Source: Vibrio sp. BS-M-Sm-2 (GTDB lineage Bacteria; Pseudomonadota; Gammaproteobacteria; Enterobacterales; Vibrionaceae). From it: a stretch of DNA of 64,000 nt. Positions 26,627-35,615 of the stretch are shown here, piece after piece (position 1 is the stretch's first letter; every line of letters begins with the position of its first letter). The DNA lies in assembly GCF_041504345.1 (NCBI RefSeq), contig NZ_CP167895.1:682001-746000 (forward strand), given 5' to 3'. Both the position numbers and the translations under genes were made by a program. The notes under the pieces are model-generated. The model saw only the letters and a list, made by a program, of their open reading frames with translations, was not told the DNA's origin and did not search any database.

Positions 26627-28156
26627 ATGCCTGTGCTCCAACGCATCAGTTTAACCTTAATTTTAGCCGCTATTCTGGGCGGTTGTTCTTCATTACCAGA
26701 AGGCATCGACCACCCTGCAGAACCGTACACCTCTTATGGATCAAGCACTTTGTCGGTTTTGGCAGATGAATATCAACCCGCATCAGCGCAGGCGACGACC
26801 GCCGTTCGTTTACAAGAATCCGGTTGGGATGCTTTAGCGCAGCGATTGGCGTTGGTTGAAAGTGCAGAGCACACCATTGATATTCAATACTACATCTGGA
26901 ACTCAGATGAATCAGGCAGCTACCTCGCCAGCCGTTTGTTAGCCGCGGCTGAGCGTGGTGTGAAGGTTCGCGTAATGCTGGATGATATCAATCTCAACGA
27001 GCGTGAAGGCCTATTATCGGCACTCGACGCTCACCCGAATGTCGAGATCCGCATCTTCAACCCAACACCAACGCGCCGTGGTTTCAGTAAGTGGTTGAGC
27101 TTCCTTGGCGACTTCTCTCGCTTAAACCGCCGTATGCACAACAAGTCGTTTACCGTAGATGGCACCTTGTCTGTGGTTGGTGGACGTAATATTGGTGATG
27201 AATATTTCGATCTTTCTGATGAAATCAACTTCCGAGATCGTGATGTATTGGTGATGGGCACAGTCGTTACCACTATCCAAACCAGCTTTATTGAGTATTG
27301 GGACAGCCGTTGGTCTTACCCAGTCGATATGTTAGGTGACGAGGAACAACCGGATCTTTCAAAGATTGACGATATAACCGTTCCGCAATACAAAAACTAC
27401 CCAGAGTTACCATTAAATCGTGAAGCGGCAGATAGCCTGCTGAAAGAGGCTCTAGATGAGATGACTTGGGTGAATGCTCGTTTTGCTTATGATCGCCCTG
27501 TGCCTATCGACTCAGACAATACCGACGAACCGAAAGCAACGGCGGTTCTGTTAGGGCAGCTAGCCAGTGAATCTAAACAAGAGATCTTGCTTGAATCGGC
27601 TTACTTAGTGTTTGATGATGGTCAGTTGGAAGAGTGGCAAGTGTTGAACAAAAGCGGCGTTGAGATAAAAGCACTGACTAACTCAATGGCGTCAAATGAC
27701 TTGGTTACTAACCACTCAGCCTACGCGGGCAGACGCTACGACATGTTAGAACATGGCATCGACTTGTTTGAGTTAAAACCAGATTCCAAGCTGTGTGAAG
27801 CATCGACTCAAGACATGTCGAAATGTGCGCCTGAAACGGCCTATGGCTTACACGCTAAATCAGTCGTATTTGACCGCAGCATTGCGAGTATCGGCTCGTT
27901 TAACTTCAACCTGCGTTCGACCTACCTAAACACGGAATCGGTGTTAATCATCGAGAACAAAGCGATTGCTGAAACGCTAGCTGAAACTATCGAGCAGGCG
28001 ATGAGTGAAGACAACAGCTGGCGCTTGGAACTTGAAGACGGTGACGTGTATTGGTACTCAGGTGAACAAAGCTGGGACAGCGAACCAGAAACCGGCAAGT
28101 GGGAACGGATGCAATCAGGTTTCTTACAACTGCTACCGATTGAGAAATACTTGTAA
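26627..28156 (+). CDS. Phospholipase D-family lipoprotein (cardiolipin synthase ClsC-like)
   Basis: 509 aa. The leader ends in the lipobox ILGGC (Cys20), so the protein is probably anchored in the envelope. Two HKD motifs are intact: HNKSFTVD followed by GGRNIGDEYF, and HAKSVVFD followed by GSFNFNLRS. The IQYYIWNSDESG and RGVKVRVMLDDI segments match the ClsC/YmdC group, which makes cardiolipin from phosphatidylglycerol and phosphatidylethanolamine. A secreted phospholipase or nuclease role cannot be excluded. Single gene followed by a strong bidirectional terminator. No ymdB-like partner is adjacent. Confidence 0.85.
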   Translation: MPVLQRISLTLILAAILGGCSSLPEGIDHPAEPYTSYGSSTLSVLADEYQPASAQATTAVRLQESGWDALAQRLALVESAEHTIDIQYYIWNSDESGSYLASRLLAAAERGVKVRVMLDDINLNEREGLLSALDAHPNVEIRIFNPTPTRRGFSKWLSFLGDFSRLNRRMHNKSFTVDGTLSVVGGRNIGDEYFDLSDEINFRDRDVLVMGTVVTTIQTSFIEYWDSRWSYPVDMLGDEEQPDLSKIDDITVPQYKNYPELPLNREAADSLLKEALDEMTWVNARFAYDRPVPIDSDNTDEPKATAVLLGQLASESKQEILLESAYLVFDDGQLEEWQVLNKSGVEIKALTNSMASNDLVTNHSAYAGRRYDMLEHGIDLFELKPDSKLCEASTQDMSKCAPETAYGLHAKSVVFDRSIASIGSFNFNLRSTYLNTESVLIIENKAIAETLAETIEQAMSEDNSWRLELEDGDVYWYSGEQSWDSEPETGKWERMQSGFLQLLPIEKYL

Positions 28157-28178
28157 AAGAGTTAGCACCTTAGAAATG

Positions 28179-28211
28179 AAAAATGTCAGCGCATAATACG
28201 CTGACATTTTT
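28179..28211. terminator. Bidirectional terminator, PLD protein / FRP
   Basis: Perfect 13-bp stem AAAAATGTCAGCG / CGCTGACATTTTT with a 7-nt loop; A/T tails on both sides. Confidence 0.9.
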
Positions 28212-28277
28212 GTTTGTGATGACGAAAACGGAGCTCGTTCATCGGGATCTCTTTCTGTCTTTAGATCTGCTCTAGCT

Positions 28278-29000
28278 TTATCGCTTAGCCAGATGTTTAC
28301 TGTTCAGATAAGGCAGAATATGTGGGCGAGATTCACCAGAAAGCTTTTGAGTGATCTGCTGTGACCAGCTGCTTTGCTTTTGATTACTTGAGCGGTTTGC
28401 ATAGTAGCTTTGCATTGAATCGTCGTAGCGAGCAATTTCATCTAAGCTCAACGGTTGGTATTGATTTTCGTGCATCACCACATGAGCAGGAAGGCGGGGT
28501 TTGATTTCTGGCTGTTGTGCAGGGTGACCTAAACACATACCAAATAGCACAGCCGTGTGTTGTGGAAGTTCCAATAGCTCATCGACTTGCTGAGCGCTGT
28601 TACGCAAGCCACCAATGTACACGCCACCCAATCCAAGAGATTCTGCAGCCAGCATGCAGTTTTGCGCCATGATGCCAGAATCGACCGCGCCAATCAGAGT
28701 AAGTTCGGTAAAGTCGGTTTTTACCTCAGGGTTAATTTGAGCGTGGCGTTGATAGTCGATACAGAACACCAAAAACTCAGCCGCGTTCTCAACGTAAGCT
28801 TGGTTGCCTGCGAATTCAGCTAGCAGCTTACGCTTCTCTTTGTCGGTTACTCTCACAATAGAAACAGCCTGCAGTAAGCTCGATGATGAAGCCGCGAGAC
28901 CAGCCTGAACAATCACATCAAGTTGTGACTTTTCAATCGGTTGATTTGTATATTGACGAATGGAGCGGTGCCCCAGAATAGTTTCAATCGTGCTGTTCAT
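28278..29000 (-). CDS. frp: NADPH-dependent FMN reductase/nitroreductase (FRP/NfsA)
   Basis: 240 aa, the exact length of V. harveyi FRP and E. coli NfsA. HRSIRQYTNQPI, AASSSSLLQAVSIVRVTD, FTELTLIGAVDSGIMAQNC, SLGLGGVYIGGLRNSA and ESRPHILPYLNSK are nearly identical to FRP. The enzyme is a homodimeric FMN flavoprotein that reduces FMN with NADPH, supplying reduced flavin (to luciferase in bioluminescent Vibrio), and reduces nitroaromatics and quinones. Monocistronic. No luciferase genes are in the window. Confidence 0.93.
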   Translation of the reverse strand: MNSTIETILGHRSIRQYTNQPIEKSQLDVIVQAGLAASSSSLLQAVSIVRVTDKEKRKLLAEFAGNQAYVENAAEFLVFCIDYQRHAQINPEVKTDFTELTLIGAVDSGIMAQNCMLAAESLGLGGVYIGGLRNSAQQVDELLELPQHTAVLFGMCLGHPAQQPEIKPRLPAHVVMHENQYQPLSLDEIARYDDSMQSYYANRSSNQKQSSWSQQITQKLSGESRPHILPYLNSKHLAKR

Positions 29001-29197
29001 GCTCTCTGACAGTCCTTGTTTTTATGATGGTATTCCAAATTACCATAACGACATTTGTGGTTGGGGTAAACCTCTAACGTCGCAACAATTTTTTGGGAAA
29101 CAGCCAAGTTTCAGCCTCATTTTAAGTAAGACCGTACTATAACTTGTTAACTCATGGCTGTTTAATCGGGTTAGTCAGAAATTAAAGGAATAGAAAA

Positions 29198-29893
29198 ATG
29201 AAAACGATCGGTTTGCTAGGCGGCATGAGTTGGGAGTCGACGATGAGTTACTACAAATCCATTAACGAAGGCGTTAAAGCCACTCTCGGAGGGCTCAATT
29301 CAGCAAAGATTTGTATGTACAGTGTGAATTTCGATGAGATAGAAAAGCTGCAGCATCAAGGTCGTTGGGCGGAGACGGCAGATATTTTATCGGACGCGGC
29401 TTTATCGGTAGAGAAGGGCGGTGCTGATTTCATTCTGATTTGTACCAATACCATGCATAAGATCGTTCCTGAAATAGAAGAGAAGATCAAGATTCCTATC
29501 TTACATATCGCAGATACCACGGCGCAGAAGCTGCTTGAACAGGGCGTGAAAAAAGTCGGGTTACTCGGCACCGCTTTCACGATGGAACAAGATTTCTATA
29601 AAGGGCGCCTGACTAACAAGTTCGGTATTGATGTTGTGATTCCCGATGAGAGTGACCGACAGAAAGTGCACAACATCATTTACCAAGAGCTGTGCCGAGG
29701 TGAAGTAAGAGAAGAATCTCGAGCTATCTATCGTCAAATCATTGAGAAGCTAAGCCAACAAGGTGCGGAAGCCGTTATTCTGGGGTGCACTGAAATCGCT
29801 TTGTTGATTCAGCAGCAACATACGGATGTACCGTTGTTTGATACAACAGCAATTCACTCTGAAGCGGCGGTGCGCTTGGCGATAGACGTTTAA
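29198..29893 (+). CDS. Aspartate/glutamate racemase family protein (YgeA-like)
   Basis: 231 aa. IGLLGGMSWESTMSYYKSIN opens the protein as in E. coli YgeA/RacX. The two catalytic cysteines are Cys82 (ICTNTMHK) and Cys197 (GCTEI), so both protonation directions should be possible. YgeA is a broad-specificity amino-acid racemase acting on homoserine and others; D-amino acids feed cell-wall remodelling. AAGGAA lies upstream of the ATG. Monocistronic, convergent with the DeoR repressor gene. Confidence 0.88.
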   Translation: MKTIGLLGGMSWESTMSYYKSINEGVKATLGGLNSAKICMYSVNFDEIEKLQHQGRWAETADILSDAALSVEKGGADFILICTNTMHKIVPEIEEKIKIPILHIADTTAQKLLEQGVKKVGLLGTAFTMEQDFYKGRLTNKFGIDVVIPDESDRQKVHNIIYQELCRGEVREESRAIYRQIIEKLSQQGAEAVILGCTEIALLIQQQHTDVPLFDTTAIHSEAAVRLAIDV

Positions 29894-29953
29894 TCATCTT
29901 CGAGATGTTTAAGAGATTAGTTTCTTTTCGCTCCTATACGAGAAACTTAAATA

Positions 29954-29985
29954 AAAAAGGATTGGTATGCTACCAATCCTTTTTC
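29954..29985. terminator. Bidirectional terminator, racemase / DeoR repressor
   Basis: AAAAGGATTGGTA / TACCAATCCTTTT stem with a 3-nt loop, A-run before and T-run after. Confidence 0.9.
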
Positions 29986-30007
29986 TTTATCAGGTGGTTA
30001 TTCGCCA

Positions 30008-30784
30008 TCAGACTACGACAACATTAACCCCTTGTTGGCGTAATGAATCGAGTGTCTGTTGATCGGCACCTTCATCAGTAATCAAAGTGTCTAATTTGGA
30101 TGTGCACGTAAGGAGTTTTCCACCGTGCTTACCCACCTTGCTGCTATCAATTAGCGCAACAATGCGATCGCCATACTCTAGAAGCTTCTTCTCTGCCATA
30201 TACACTAATAAATCAGATGTGTGGATACCAGCAGCCGTTACACCCGTACCGGTAAAGAACACAAAGCGACTCTTGTGATCGTCTGCGGCTTCTTCATCGG
30301 GTGAAATCGTAATTTGACGTTCAGGCAGATACTGACCGCCCAAAATAATGATGCTCTGATGATCTTGACTGATCAATTGGTAGGCCAGCGGCATAAAGTT
30401 AGTCATAACTTGAACATCTCTGTGAAGAAGGTGTTCCCCCATCAGAAAGGTGGTGTTACTTCCGCTAACAATAATACTATCGTGCTCTTCACACATATCT
30501 GCAGCTGCTTTGGCAATCCGTTGTTTGGCAGCGTAGCACTCAATATCTTTTTCTTTAGGAATAAAGCTACTTGGAACGTGTGTGGCAGCCAATGGCGCAT
30601 CATGGTTGATCACTTCTGCACCATTACGAATCTTCTTTAGCTTACCTTCTTCTGCCAGCTTAGTTATGTCTCTACGAGCCGTTGATAAAGAGATATCTAA
30701 CATTTTTACGTAGTCATTTGTCGTAATAAAAGTGTGACTGTTTAAATGGTCAAGCAAGCTTCTATGACGTTGAGCTTCATTCAT
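30008..30784 (-). CDS. DeoR-family repressor, UlaR-like, of the PTS/pentose-phosphate operon
   Basis: 258 aa. HTH region NEAQRHRSLLDHL...VKMLDISLSTARRDITKLAEEGKLKKIRNGAEVI, then the DeoR sugar-phosphate sensor domain (SGSNTTFLMGEHL, MTNFMPLAYQLI, IIILGGQYLPERQITISP, LIDSSKVGKHGGKLLT). Overall it resembles E. coli UlaR (L-ascorbate-6-P-responsive repressor). The adjacent operon is not an ula operon, so the ligand is probably a different phosphorylated intermediate. It is divergent from that operon across 211 bp filled with 10-bp-phased TGAC elements, its probable binding sites. Confidence 0.86.
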   Translation of the reverse strand: MNEAQRHRSLLDHLNSHTFITTNDYVKMLDISLSTARRDITKLAEEGKLKKIRNGAEVINHDAPLAATHVPSSFIPKEKDIECYAAKQRIAKAAADMCEEHDSIIVSGSNTTFLMGEHLLHRDVQVMTNFMPLAYQLISQDHQSIIILGGQYLPERQITISPDEEAADDHKSRFVFFTGTGVTAAGIHTSDLLVYMAEKKLLEYGDRIVALIDSSKVGKHGGKLLTCTSKLDTLITDEGADQQTLDSLRQQGVNVVVV

Positions 30785-30806
30785 TCTTCATGCCTTTAAT
30801 TAGTTT

Positions 30807-30879
30807 TGACTTATTTTGACGCATTATGAATTTTTGAGCAAATAAAATCTAACCGTGACTCGTTTTGATTTTTAATGAC
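30807..30879. promoter_or_regulatory. Repressor-proximal TGAC element cluster
   Basis: TGAC at 30807 and 30817, and TGAC, TGAT, TGAC at 30856, 30866 and 30876: within each group the elements are exactly 10 bp apart on one face of the helix. The first group adjoins the repressor start, suggesting autoregulation. Confidence 0.6.
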
Positions 30880-30927
30880 GTTGTTATTGTGATCTATCAC
30901 TGAATTTTGGTCATAACAAATCAAAAA

Positions 30928-30983
30928 TGACTTTACGTGACTGCATTTGACCATTTATAGTCATTTTGCGTCATGAAGAGTCA
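30928..30983. promoter_or_regulatory. Symmetric operator array of six phased TGAC/GTCA elements
   Basis: Three direct TGAC copies at 30928, 30938 and 30948 face three GTCA copies at 30960, 30970 and 30980. All steps are 10 bp and the whole array is symmetric about 30955/30956. It ends 13 bp before the first operon start codon, overlapping its probable promoter. It suits an oligomeric DeoR-family repressor binding along one face of the DNA. Confidence 0.75.
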
Positions 30984-30995
30984 TTGGAGACCAAG

Positions 30996-31838
30996 ATGAA
31001 GTATCAAGCAGTCATTATTGATTTAGATGGAACATTGTTAAGAGATGATGAGCAAATCTGCTCAAACAATAAAGAAGCGATCTCGCTTGCTGTGAACAGC
31101 GGTTATTGCGTCAGTCTAGCGAGTGGTCGACCGCATCAGTTAATGATGCCTTATGTCGAAAAGCTTGGTTTGTCTTTACCTATCATCTGCTGTAACGGTG
31201 CATACCTTTTTGACCCAATCACGCAGAACATAATGAACCCACAAATTCTGGGACGTGATTTTCTCATTGATCTAGTGAGCCTGCTGAATGAAGGACACTT
31301 TGCTTTCACTCTTTATTCAAGCCGTGGCGTGTTTGCTCAAAAAGCGTCACAGCACACAGAAGACTTGGTCAAAAAAGCGCAAGTCATTAATGCAGACATA
31401 TCCATTCAAGTCGTTCCTGCTATCAGTGAACTGCTTGAACAGGCTGGCGACGTATACAAAGTGCTTGTTTCAAGCTCGGACAAAGTCGCTTTGAACCAAT
31501 TAAGGGATGCTTTGCAAGCTCATTGCCAAGCTGATTTATCTGCACCAACAAAACTCGACATTACGTCGACGTTAGCCACAAAAGGCCATGCGCTAACTCA
31601 GTGGCTGAAACAACAAAATATATCCGCTCAAAATACCATAGCTTTTGGAGATGGGGACAACGATGCCTCTATGTTCCGACTCGTCGGGGAGCCTGTTGCT
31701 ATGGATAACGCTAGCCCTTCATTAAAGGGTTTAGCAAACCTTATTGTCACCAATAACAACGGTTGTGGAATTGGTCAGTATCTTCGCCTCACGGTGCAAG
31801 AAGGCCAGAAAACATACCAACATTCTTTTAATTATTAA
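30996..31838 (+). CDS. HAD-superfamily Cof-type sugar phosphatase
   Basis: 280 aa. Nucleophile motif DLDGTLLRDDEQ (Asp9, Asp11), motif III lysine region, and GDGDNDASMF as motif IV define a type IIB HAD phosphatase (Cof/YidA-like). ATG 30996 has GGAGA 7 nt upstream; the frame extends to 30966 but that part lies in the operator. First gene of the operon; it could dephosphorylate an accumulating or misphosphorylated sugar. Spacing of 9 bp to the epimerase gene indicates co-transcription. Confidence 0.85.
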   Translation: MKYQAVIIDLDGTLLRDDEQICSNNKEAISLAVNSGYCVSLASGRPHQLMMPYVEKLGLSLPIICCNGAYLFDPITQNIMNPQILGRDFLIDLVSLLNEGHFAFTLYSSRGVFAQKASQHTEDLVKKAQVINADISIQVVPAISELLEQAGDVYKVLVSSSDKVALNQLRDALQAHCQADLSAPTKLDITSTLATKGHALTQWLKQQNISAQNTIAFGDGDNDASMFRLVGEPVAMDNASPSLKGLANLIVTNNNGCGIGQYLRLTVQEGQKTYQHSFNY

Positions 31839-31847
31839 GGAAATACC

Positions 31848-32579
31848 ATGAAAAAAGTGAAAATTGCAGCAGGCCTAGCTCACGTAGATTACGGACACAT
31901 TGCTGACGTAGTGAAAGAAGTCTCAGACGCTGGTGCAGACTACATTCACTGTGATGCGGCAGATATGCATGACCTAAAAAACCTGCAATTGATGGGTGGA
32001 CATCAAATCGTTGAAGGTATTCGCCCTTACACTGAAAAGCCAATTGAAGTTCATGCTTACTTCAAAGACTGCGACAAATTATTTATCGATAAAATCGCAG
32101 CTGCAGGTGCAAACATGTTGATTCTACCGGCAGAGCATTTTATCGGTGCTCCTCTGTGTTACATCATTAAATACTGCCAAAACCACGGAATGAAATTTGG
32201 CTTAACAGTTGGTGCATTAACACCAGTGTCATTTGTTAAAGAATCTATCTACTACTTAGATCGCCTACACATTGTTATTCACGGAATTACTGATGGCGAT
32301 GATGAGTGGTTATGGCGCAAATCAGCGATTGCAATGATTCGTGAAGCTCGTGAACTCATCAACGAACGTAACCCTAACTGTGAGCTATGTGTTGATGGTG
32401 GTATCCGTAACCACAATATCGAAGAGCTGCTTAATGAAGACATCGACGTAATGGTTGCCTCTACCAATATCTTTGGTCACAAAGATGGCATTACTGCTGG
32501 TGTTCGTGATTTCCGCGCTGCGATTGACCAACTCGAAGACAAAGCAGAAGTGAAACAAGAAGAAGCTGAAACAGCTTAA
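31848..32579 (+). CDS. Ribulose-phosphate 3-epimerase-like protein with altered loop
   Basis: 243 aa TIM barrel. The metal/catalytic residues of Rpe are kept: His34 and Asp36 (IHCD), His69 (EVHAY) and Asp183 in VDGG. The canonical loop with PGFGGQ, which covers the active site and contacts the substrate phosphate side in Rpe, is replaced by IHGITDGDDEW (about 144-154). The N-terminal Ser of Rpe is Ala here. It is therefore likely a 3-epimerase of a related ketose phosphate (AlsE/SgcE-like group) rather than housekeeping Rpe. A Glu-rich C-terminal tail (EVKQEEAETA) is unusual. Confidence 0.8.
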   Translation: MKKVKIAAGLAHVDYGHIADVVKEVSDAGADYIHCDAADMHDLKNLQLMGGHQIVEGIRPYTEKPIEVHAYFKDCDKLFIDKIAAAGANMLILPAEHFIGAPLCYIIKYCQNHGMKFGLTVGALTPVSFVKESIYYLDRLHIVIHGITDGDDEWLWRKSAIAMIREARELINERNPNCELCVDGGIRNHNIEELLNEDIDVMVASTNIFGHKDGITAGVRDFRAAIDQLEDKAEVKQEEAETA

Positions 32580-32647
32580 CTTTTTCACTTGGCGTAACAG
32601 TGATTCATATAAGTGATTCATTTTGCTGTCGCGCTCAATCTAATAAC

Positions 32648-32688
32648 GGTGCCGAGCTTACCCCCTATATATGCTCGAGCTTGGCACC
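32648..32688 (+). other. Intercistronic hairpin between epimerase and dehydrogenase genes
   Basis: GGTGCCGAGCT / AGCTTGGCACC pair over 11 positions with one G-U, around a 19-nt loop. No T-run. It lies in the only long gap (127 bp) inside the operon and may stabilise or split the mRNA. A direct repeat AGTGATTCAT stands just upstream. Confidence 0.5.
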
Positions 32689-32706
32689 ACTACCAAGGAT
32701 TAATTC

Positions 32707-33864
32707 ATGACACAGTTTCAATATTATCAGCCGACAAAATTGACATTTGGTGCAGGAGAAATTCAAAAGGTTGGGCAGCTTGTTGCTCAATATGGCAAAC
32801 GATGCCTCGTGGTCAGTGAGCCAATTTTTGATGCCGTGAAACCTGCTTATGACCGTATTTTTGCCCTGCTAGCAGAGCAAGGAATTGAAGTGACACATTT
32901 TGATGGCGTGGTACCAAACCCACCAACCACTGTTGTGGAGCTTGGCCGTCAAGTAGCTGTCTCGGCAAATTGTGATGTGGTGTTAGCGATTGGTGGTGGC
33001 TCTTCGATTGATACAGCAAAAATCATTTCTGCTGCTATCAATGCAGAGTCTTTGGACTGGGCGCATTGGTTCGCAACCTATGACTCACCGTTTGGAGAAA
33101 TCCAAGATTTACCCGCTCAAGTTGTTCCTTTGATCGCAGTACCGACAACGTCTGGTACAGGGTCACAGGTAACGCAAGCTGCGGTGATTACAGACATGGA
33201 ACAGCACGCAAAACTGACTTTGTTTCATCCGGAGTTCTTTCCTTGCGAAGCGCTGATTGATCCAGAGTTAATGTTAACACTGCCGCCTCGTATGACTGCA
33301 ATGACGGGTTTTGATGCTTTTTCTCATGCGTTTGAATCATTTACTGGCACGCGTCCATCTCCTTTTGTGGATGCAATGGCGTTACAAGCCATGAAGCTGG
33401 TGGTTGAAAACTTGCCAAATGTTGTAGACAACGGAGCAGATTTAGCTGGTCGTTGCGAGTTGGCGAAAGCCGACACGTTAGGCGGAATTTCACTAGCAAA
33501 TGGTGGTGCTGGAGCGCCGCATCCTCTTGGGGAGATTTTGGGCAGTAGTAAAACGAACTTACCACATGGTTTAACACTCGCTGTTGTTTATCCGGCGTAT
33601 GTGCAACTTCAGTGGCGAAAACAGCCGGAGCGATTTGCACAAGTGGCTGAGCTCTTTGGTGCCGTGGGAAGCACTGAAGAAAAAGCTCAATCATTGGCGG
33701 CACTTCTTGTGAAGTTTCTTGAGCGAATTGGCCTTGAGTCGAATTTAACTCAAGTCGGGGTAACTCAAGAAGATGTTCTTAAGCTAGAGCCTGCTTTCTG
33801 CTTTGATTTACCGCTGACTAGCGGTGATGAAATGAAAAAAGTATTACACGCCAGTTTGGTCTAG
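32707..33864 (+). CDS. Iron-containing alcohol dehydrogenase
   Basis: 385 aa group III Fe-ADH. The nucleotide-binding GGGSSIDTAK is at about 96-105 and PTTSGTGSQ at 146-154. Metal ligands are Asp203 and His207 (FDAFSHAFE), His272 (GAPHPLGE) and His287 (LPHG). Relatives oxidise or reduce 1,2-propanediol, butanol, hydroxyacid or sugar alcohol substrates. In this operon an oxidation of a polyol phosphate to a ketose phosphate, or removal of an aldehyde fragment, would fit; this is inference. Cytoplasmic. Confidence 0.88.
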   Translation: MTQFQYYQPTKLTFGAGEIQKVGQLVAQYGKRCLVVSEPIFDAVKPAYDRIFALLAEQGIEVTHFDGVVPNPPTTVVELGRQVAVSANCDVVLAIGGGSSIDTAKIISAAINAESLDWAHWFATYDSPFGEIQDLPAQVVPLIAVPTTSGTGSQVTQAAVITDMEQHAKLTLFHPEFFPCEALIDPELMLTLPPRMTAMTGFDAFSHAFESFTGTRPSPFVDAMALQAMKLVVENLPNVVDNGADLAGRCELAKADTLGGISLANGGAGAPHPLGEILGSSKTNLPHGLTLAVVYPAYVQLQWRKQPERFAQVAELFGAVGSTEEKAQSLAALLVKFLERIGLESNLTQVGVTQEDVLKLEPAFCFDLPLTSGDEMKKVLHASLV

Positions 33865-33912
33865 TGCCACAGGGTTTAAAAATAAATTAATAAAGAAAAT
33901 GGAGACGAGACC

Positions 33913-34659
33913 ATGGAAAAAAGCATCATCACTTCGAATAACACAGCACTGAAATTGGAAAGAGAGGAATTCATTGCCAGTGATGTTCAAGCGTTGATTT
34001 TTGATTTCGATGGACTTCTCGTGGATACCGAGACTTGTATGTTTAAAGCCTGGGAAGCTTTGTTAAAAACCCATGATGTTGAAGTATCACCTCTTCAGGT
34101 TGCTGGTCTAGTTGGGAGCTCAGCACCAGCAACCTCTCTTTATCAATTATTTAATCAAGCATCTCATCAGGCGTTGTCGAATGATGACATTCGCCAACTT
34201 GTTGAGGAGAAAGCGTATCGCTTGATTGAAACCATTTCTGAGCGTGAAGGTGTTCGCCAATACCTTGAGTTTGCAAAGTCAAAAAATTGGAAAATTGCAC
34301 TTGCAACAAGCTCTGAATTTGAGCATTACCATCCAATTTTATCTCGATTAAATCTCACTCACTTCTTTGATTGTTTTGTCGGTGCAGAAGACATTGCTCC
34401 AACAAAACGTAAGCCTCAACCCGATGTGTATTTGGCCGCCCTAAATCAATTAGGTGTCTCTGCCCATCAAGCCATCGCATTTGAAGACTCTCCTCCGGGT
34501 GTTCAGGCGGCTCGATCGGCAGGAATACCAACAGTAGCGGTAACTAACTTGCTCACTCGTCACCTCGATGTCTCGCTAGCCAACGTGGTGCTGAGTTCGA
34601 TGAATGACCAAACCTTACCGCAATTGCTTAATCAACTTATGAGAAATGAAGATGAATAA
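33913..34659 (+). CDS. HAD-superfamily phosphatase/phosphoglucomutase-like protein
   Basis: 248 aa. FDFDGLLVDTE (Asp31, Asp33), the helical cap, ALATSSEFEHY (motif II Ser/Thr), KRKPQPDVYL (motif III Lys) and FEDSPPGVQAA (motif IV) place it in the beta-phosphoglucomutase/GPP subfamily. A 25-residue N-terminal extension precedes the fold. The second HAD enzyme of the operon; it may be a phosphatase or a mutase. Its stop overlaps the transaldolase start by 8 nt. Confidence 0.83.
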   Translation: MEKSIITSNNTALKLEREEFIASDVQALIFDFDGLLVDTETCMFKAWEALLKTHDVEVSPLQVAGLVGSSAPATSLYQLFNQASHQALSNDDIRQLVEEKAYRLIETISEREGVRQYLEFAKSKNWKIALATSSEFEHYHPILSRLNLTHFFDCFVGAEDIAPTKRKPQPDVYLAALNQLGVSAHQAIAFEDSPPGVQAARSAGIPTVAVTNLLTRHLDVSLANVVLSSMNDQTLPQLLNQLMRNEDE

Positions 34660-35605
34660 ATTAGAACAATTGAAAAAGTACACTACCGTTGTTGCGGATA
34701 CCGGTGACATTGATGCGATTGCGGCTTTTCAACCTCAAGATGCCACCACTAACCCTTCTTTGGTGCTAAAAGCAGCTGAGATGCCTCAATACGATCACTT
34801 GATTGCTGATGCCGTGACGTGGGCAAAATCCCAAAGCGATGATAAGTCTCAGCAATTAATTGATGCTGGAGACAAGTTGGCCGTCAATATTGGCCTAGAG
34901 ATTTTAAAAACGGTACCGGGACGCATCTCTACAGAAGTGGATGCTCGTATGTCATTTGACAAAGAAGCAAGCCTAGCAAAGGCACGCAAATTGATTGCGA
35001 TGTATAACGAGGCCGGTATTAGTAACGAGCGCATTTTAATCAAACTGGCTTCTACTTGGGAAGGCATTAAAGCTGCTGAAGTGTTAGAGAAAGAATGCAT
35101 CAACTGTAATTTGACCTTGTTGTTTAACTTCGCTCAAGCAAAAGCGTGTGCAGAAGCTGGTGCTTTCTTAATTTCTCCTTTTGTAGGGCGAATTCTTGAT
35201 TGGTACAAAACCAATACAGAGAAAAAAGAGTACTTACCTCATGAAGACCCAGGTGTGGTTTCAGTATCAGATATCTACAACTACTACAAAGACCACGGTT
35301 ACGAGACAGTCGTCATGGGTGCCAGCTTCCGCAACGCAGAAGAAGTTTTAGCGTTAGCAGGGTGTGACCGCCTGACGATTGGTCCAGCAATTTTAGACCA
35401 ACTAGCCGCTCAAGAAGGCGATGTGCAATGCCAGTTGTTTTCAGCGCGTGACGCGATTAAAACTGCACCAGCATCGATGACAGAAGCTGAATTCCGATGG
35501 GAAATGAATCAAGACCCGATGGCCACGGAAAAGTTGTCGGAAGGTATTCGCAATTTTGCCGTCGACCAAGGCAAATTGGAAACCATGATCGAAGCGCGTT
35601 TGTAG
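34652..35605 (+). CDS. tal: Transaldolase
   Basis: 317 aa, the same length as E. coli TalB and very similar to it (YTTVVADTGDI, PQDATTNPSL, AVNIGLEIL, PGRISTEVDAR, RILIKLASTWEGIKAAE, NLTLLF). The Schiff-base Lys lies in ILIKLAST. It transfers dihydroxyacetone between sedoheptulose-7-P and glyceraldehyde-3-P. The start at 34652 reproduces the TalB N-terminus; ATG 34646 is an alternative. As an operon-borne copy it is probably an additional paralogue to the housekeeping gene. Confidence 0.95.
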   Translation: MNKLEQLKKYTTVVADTGDIDAIAAFQPQDATTNPSLVLKAAEMPQYDHLIADAVTWAKSQSDDKSQQLIDAGDKLAVNIGLEILKTVPGRISTEVDARMSFDKEASLAKARKLIAMYNEAGISNERILIKLASTWEGIKAAEVLEKECINCNLTLLFNFAQAKACAEAGAFLISPFVGRILDWYKTNTEKKEYLPHEDPGVVSVSDIYNYYKDHGYETVVMGASFRNAEEVLALAGCDRLTIGPAILDQLAAQEGDVQCQLFSARDAIKTAPASMTEAEFRWEMNQDPMATEKLSEGIRNFAVDQGKLETMIEARL

Positions 35606-35615
35606 GAGAAGTATG

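Noticed and set aside
28278..29000. Luciferase-linked role of FRP
   Set aside because: No lux genes are present in the window; FRP homologues are common as general nitro/flavin reductases.
30807..30983. CRISPR-like array
   Set aside because: The repeated unit is only 4-5 bp with 10-bp spacing and mirror symmetry, which fits an operator array and not spacers and repeats.
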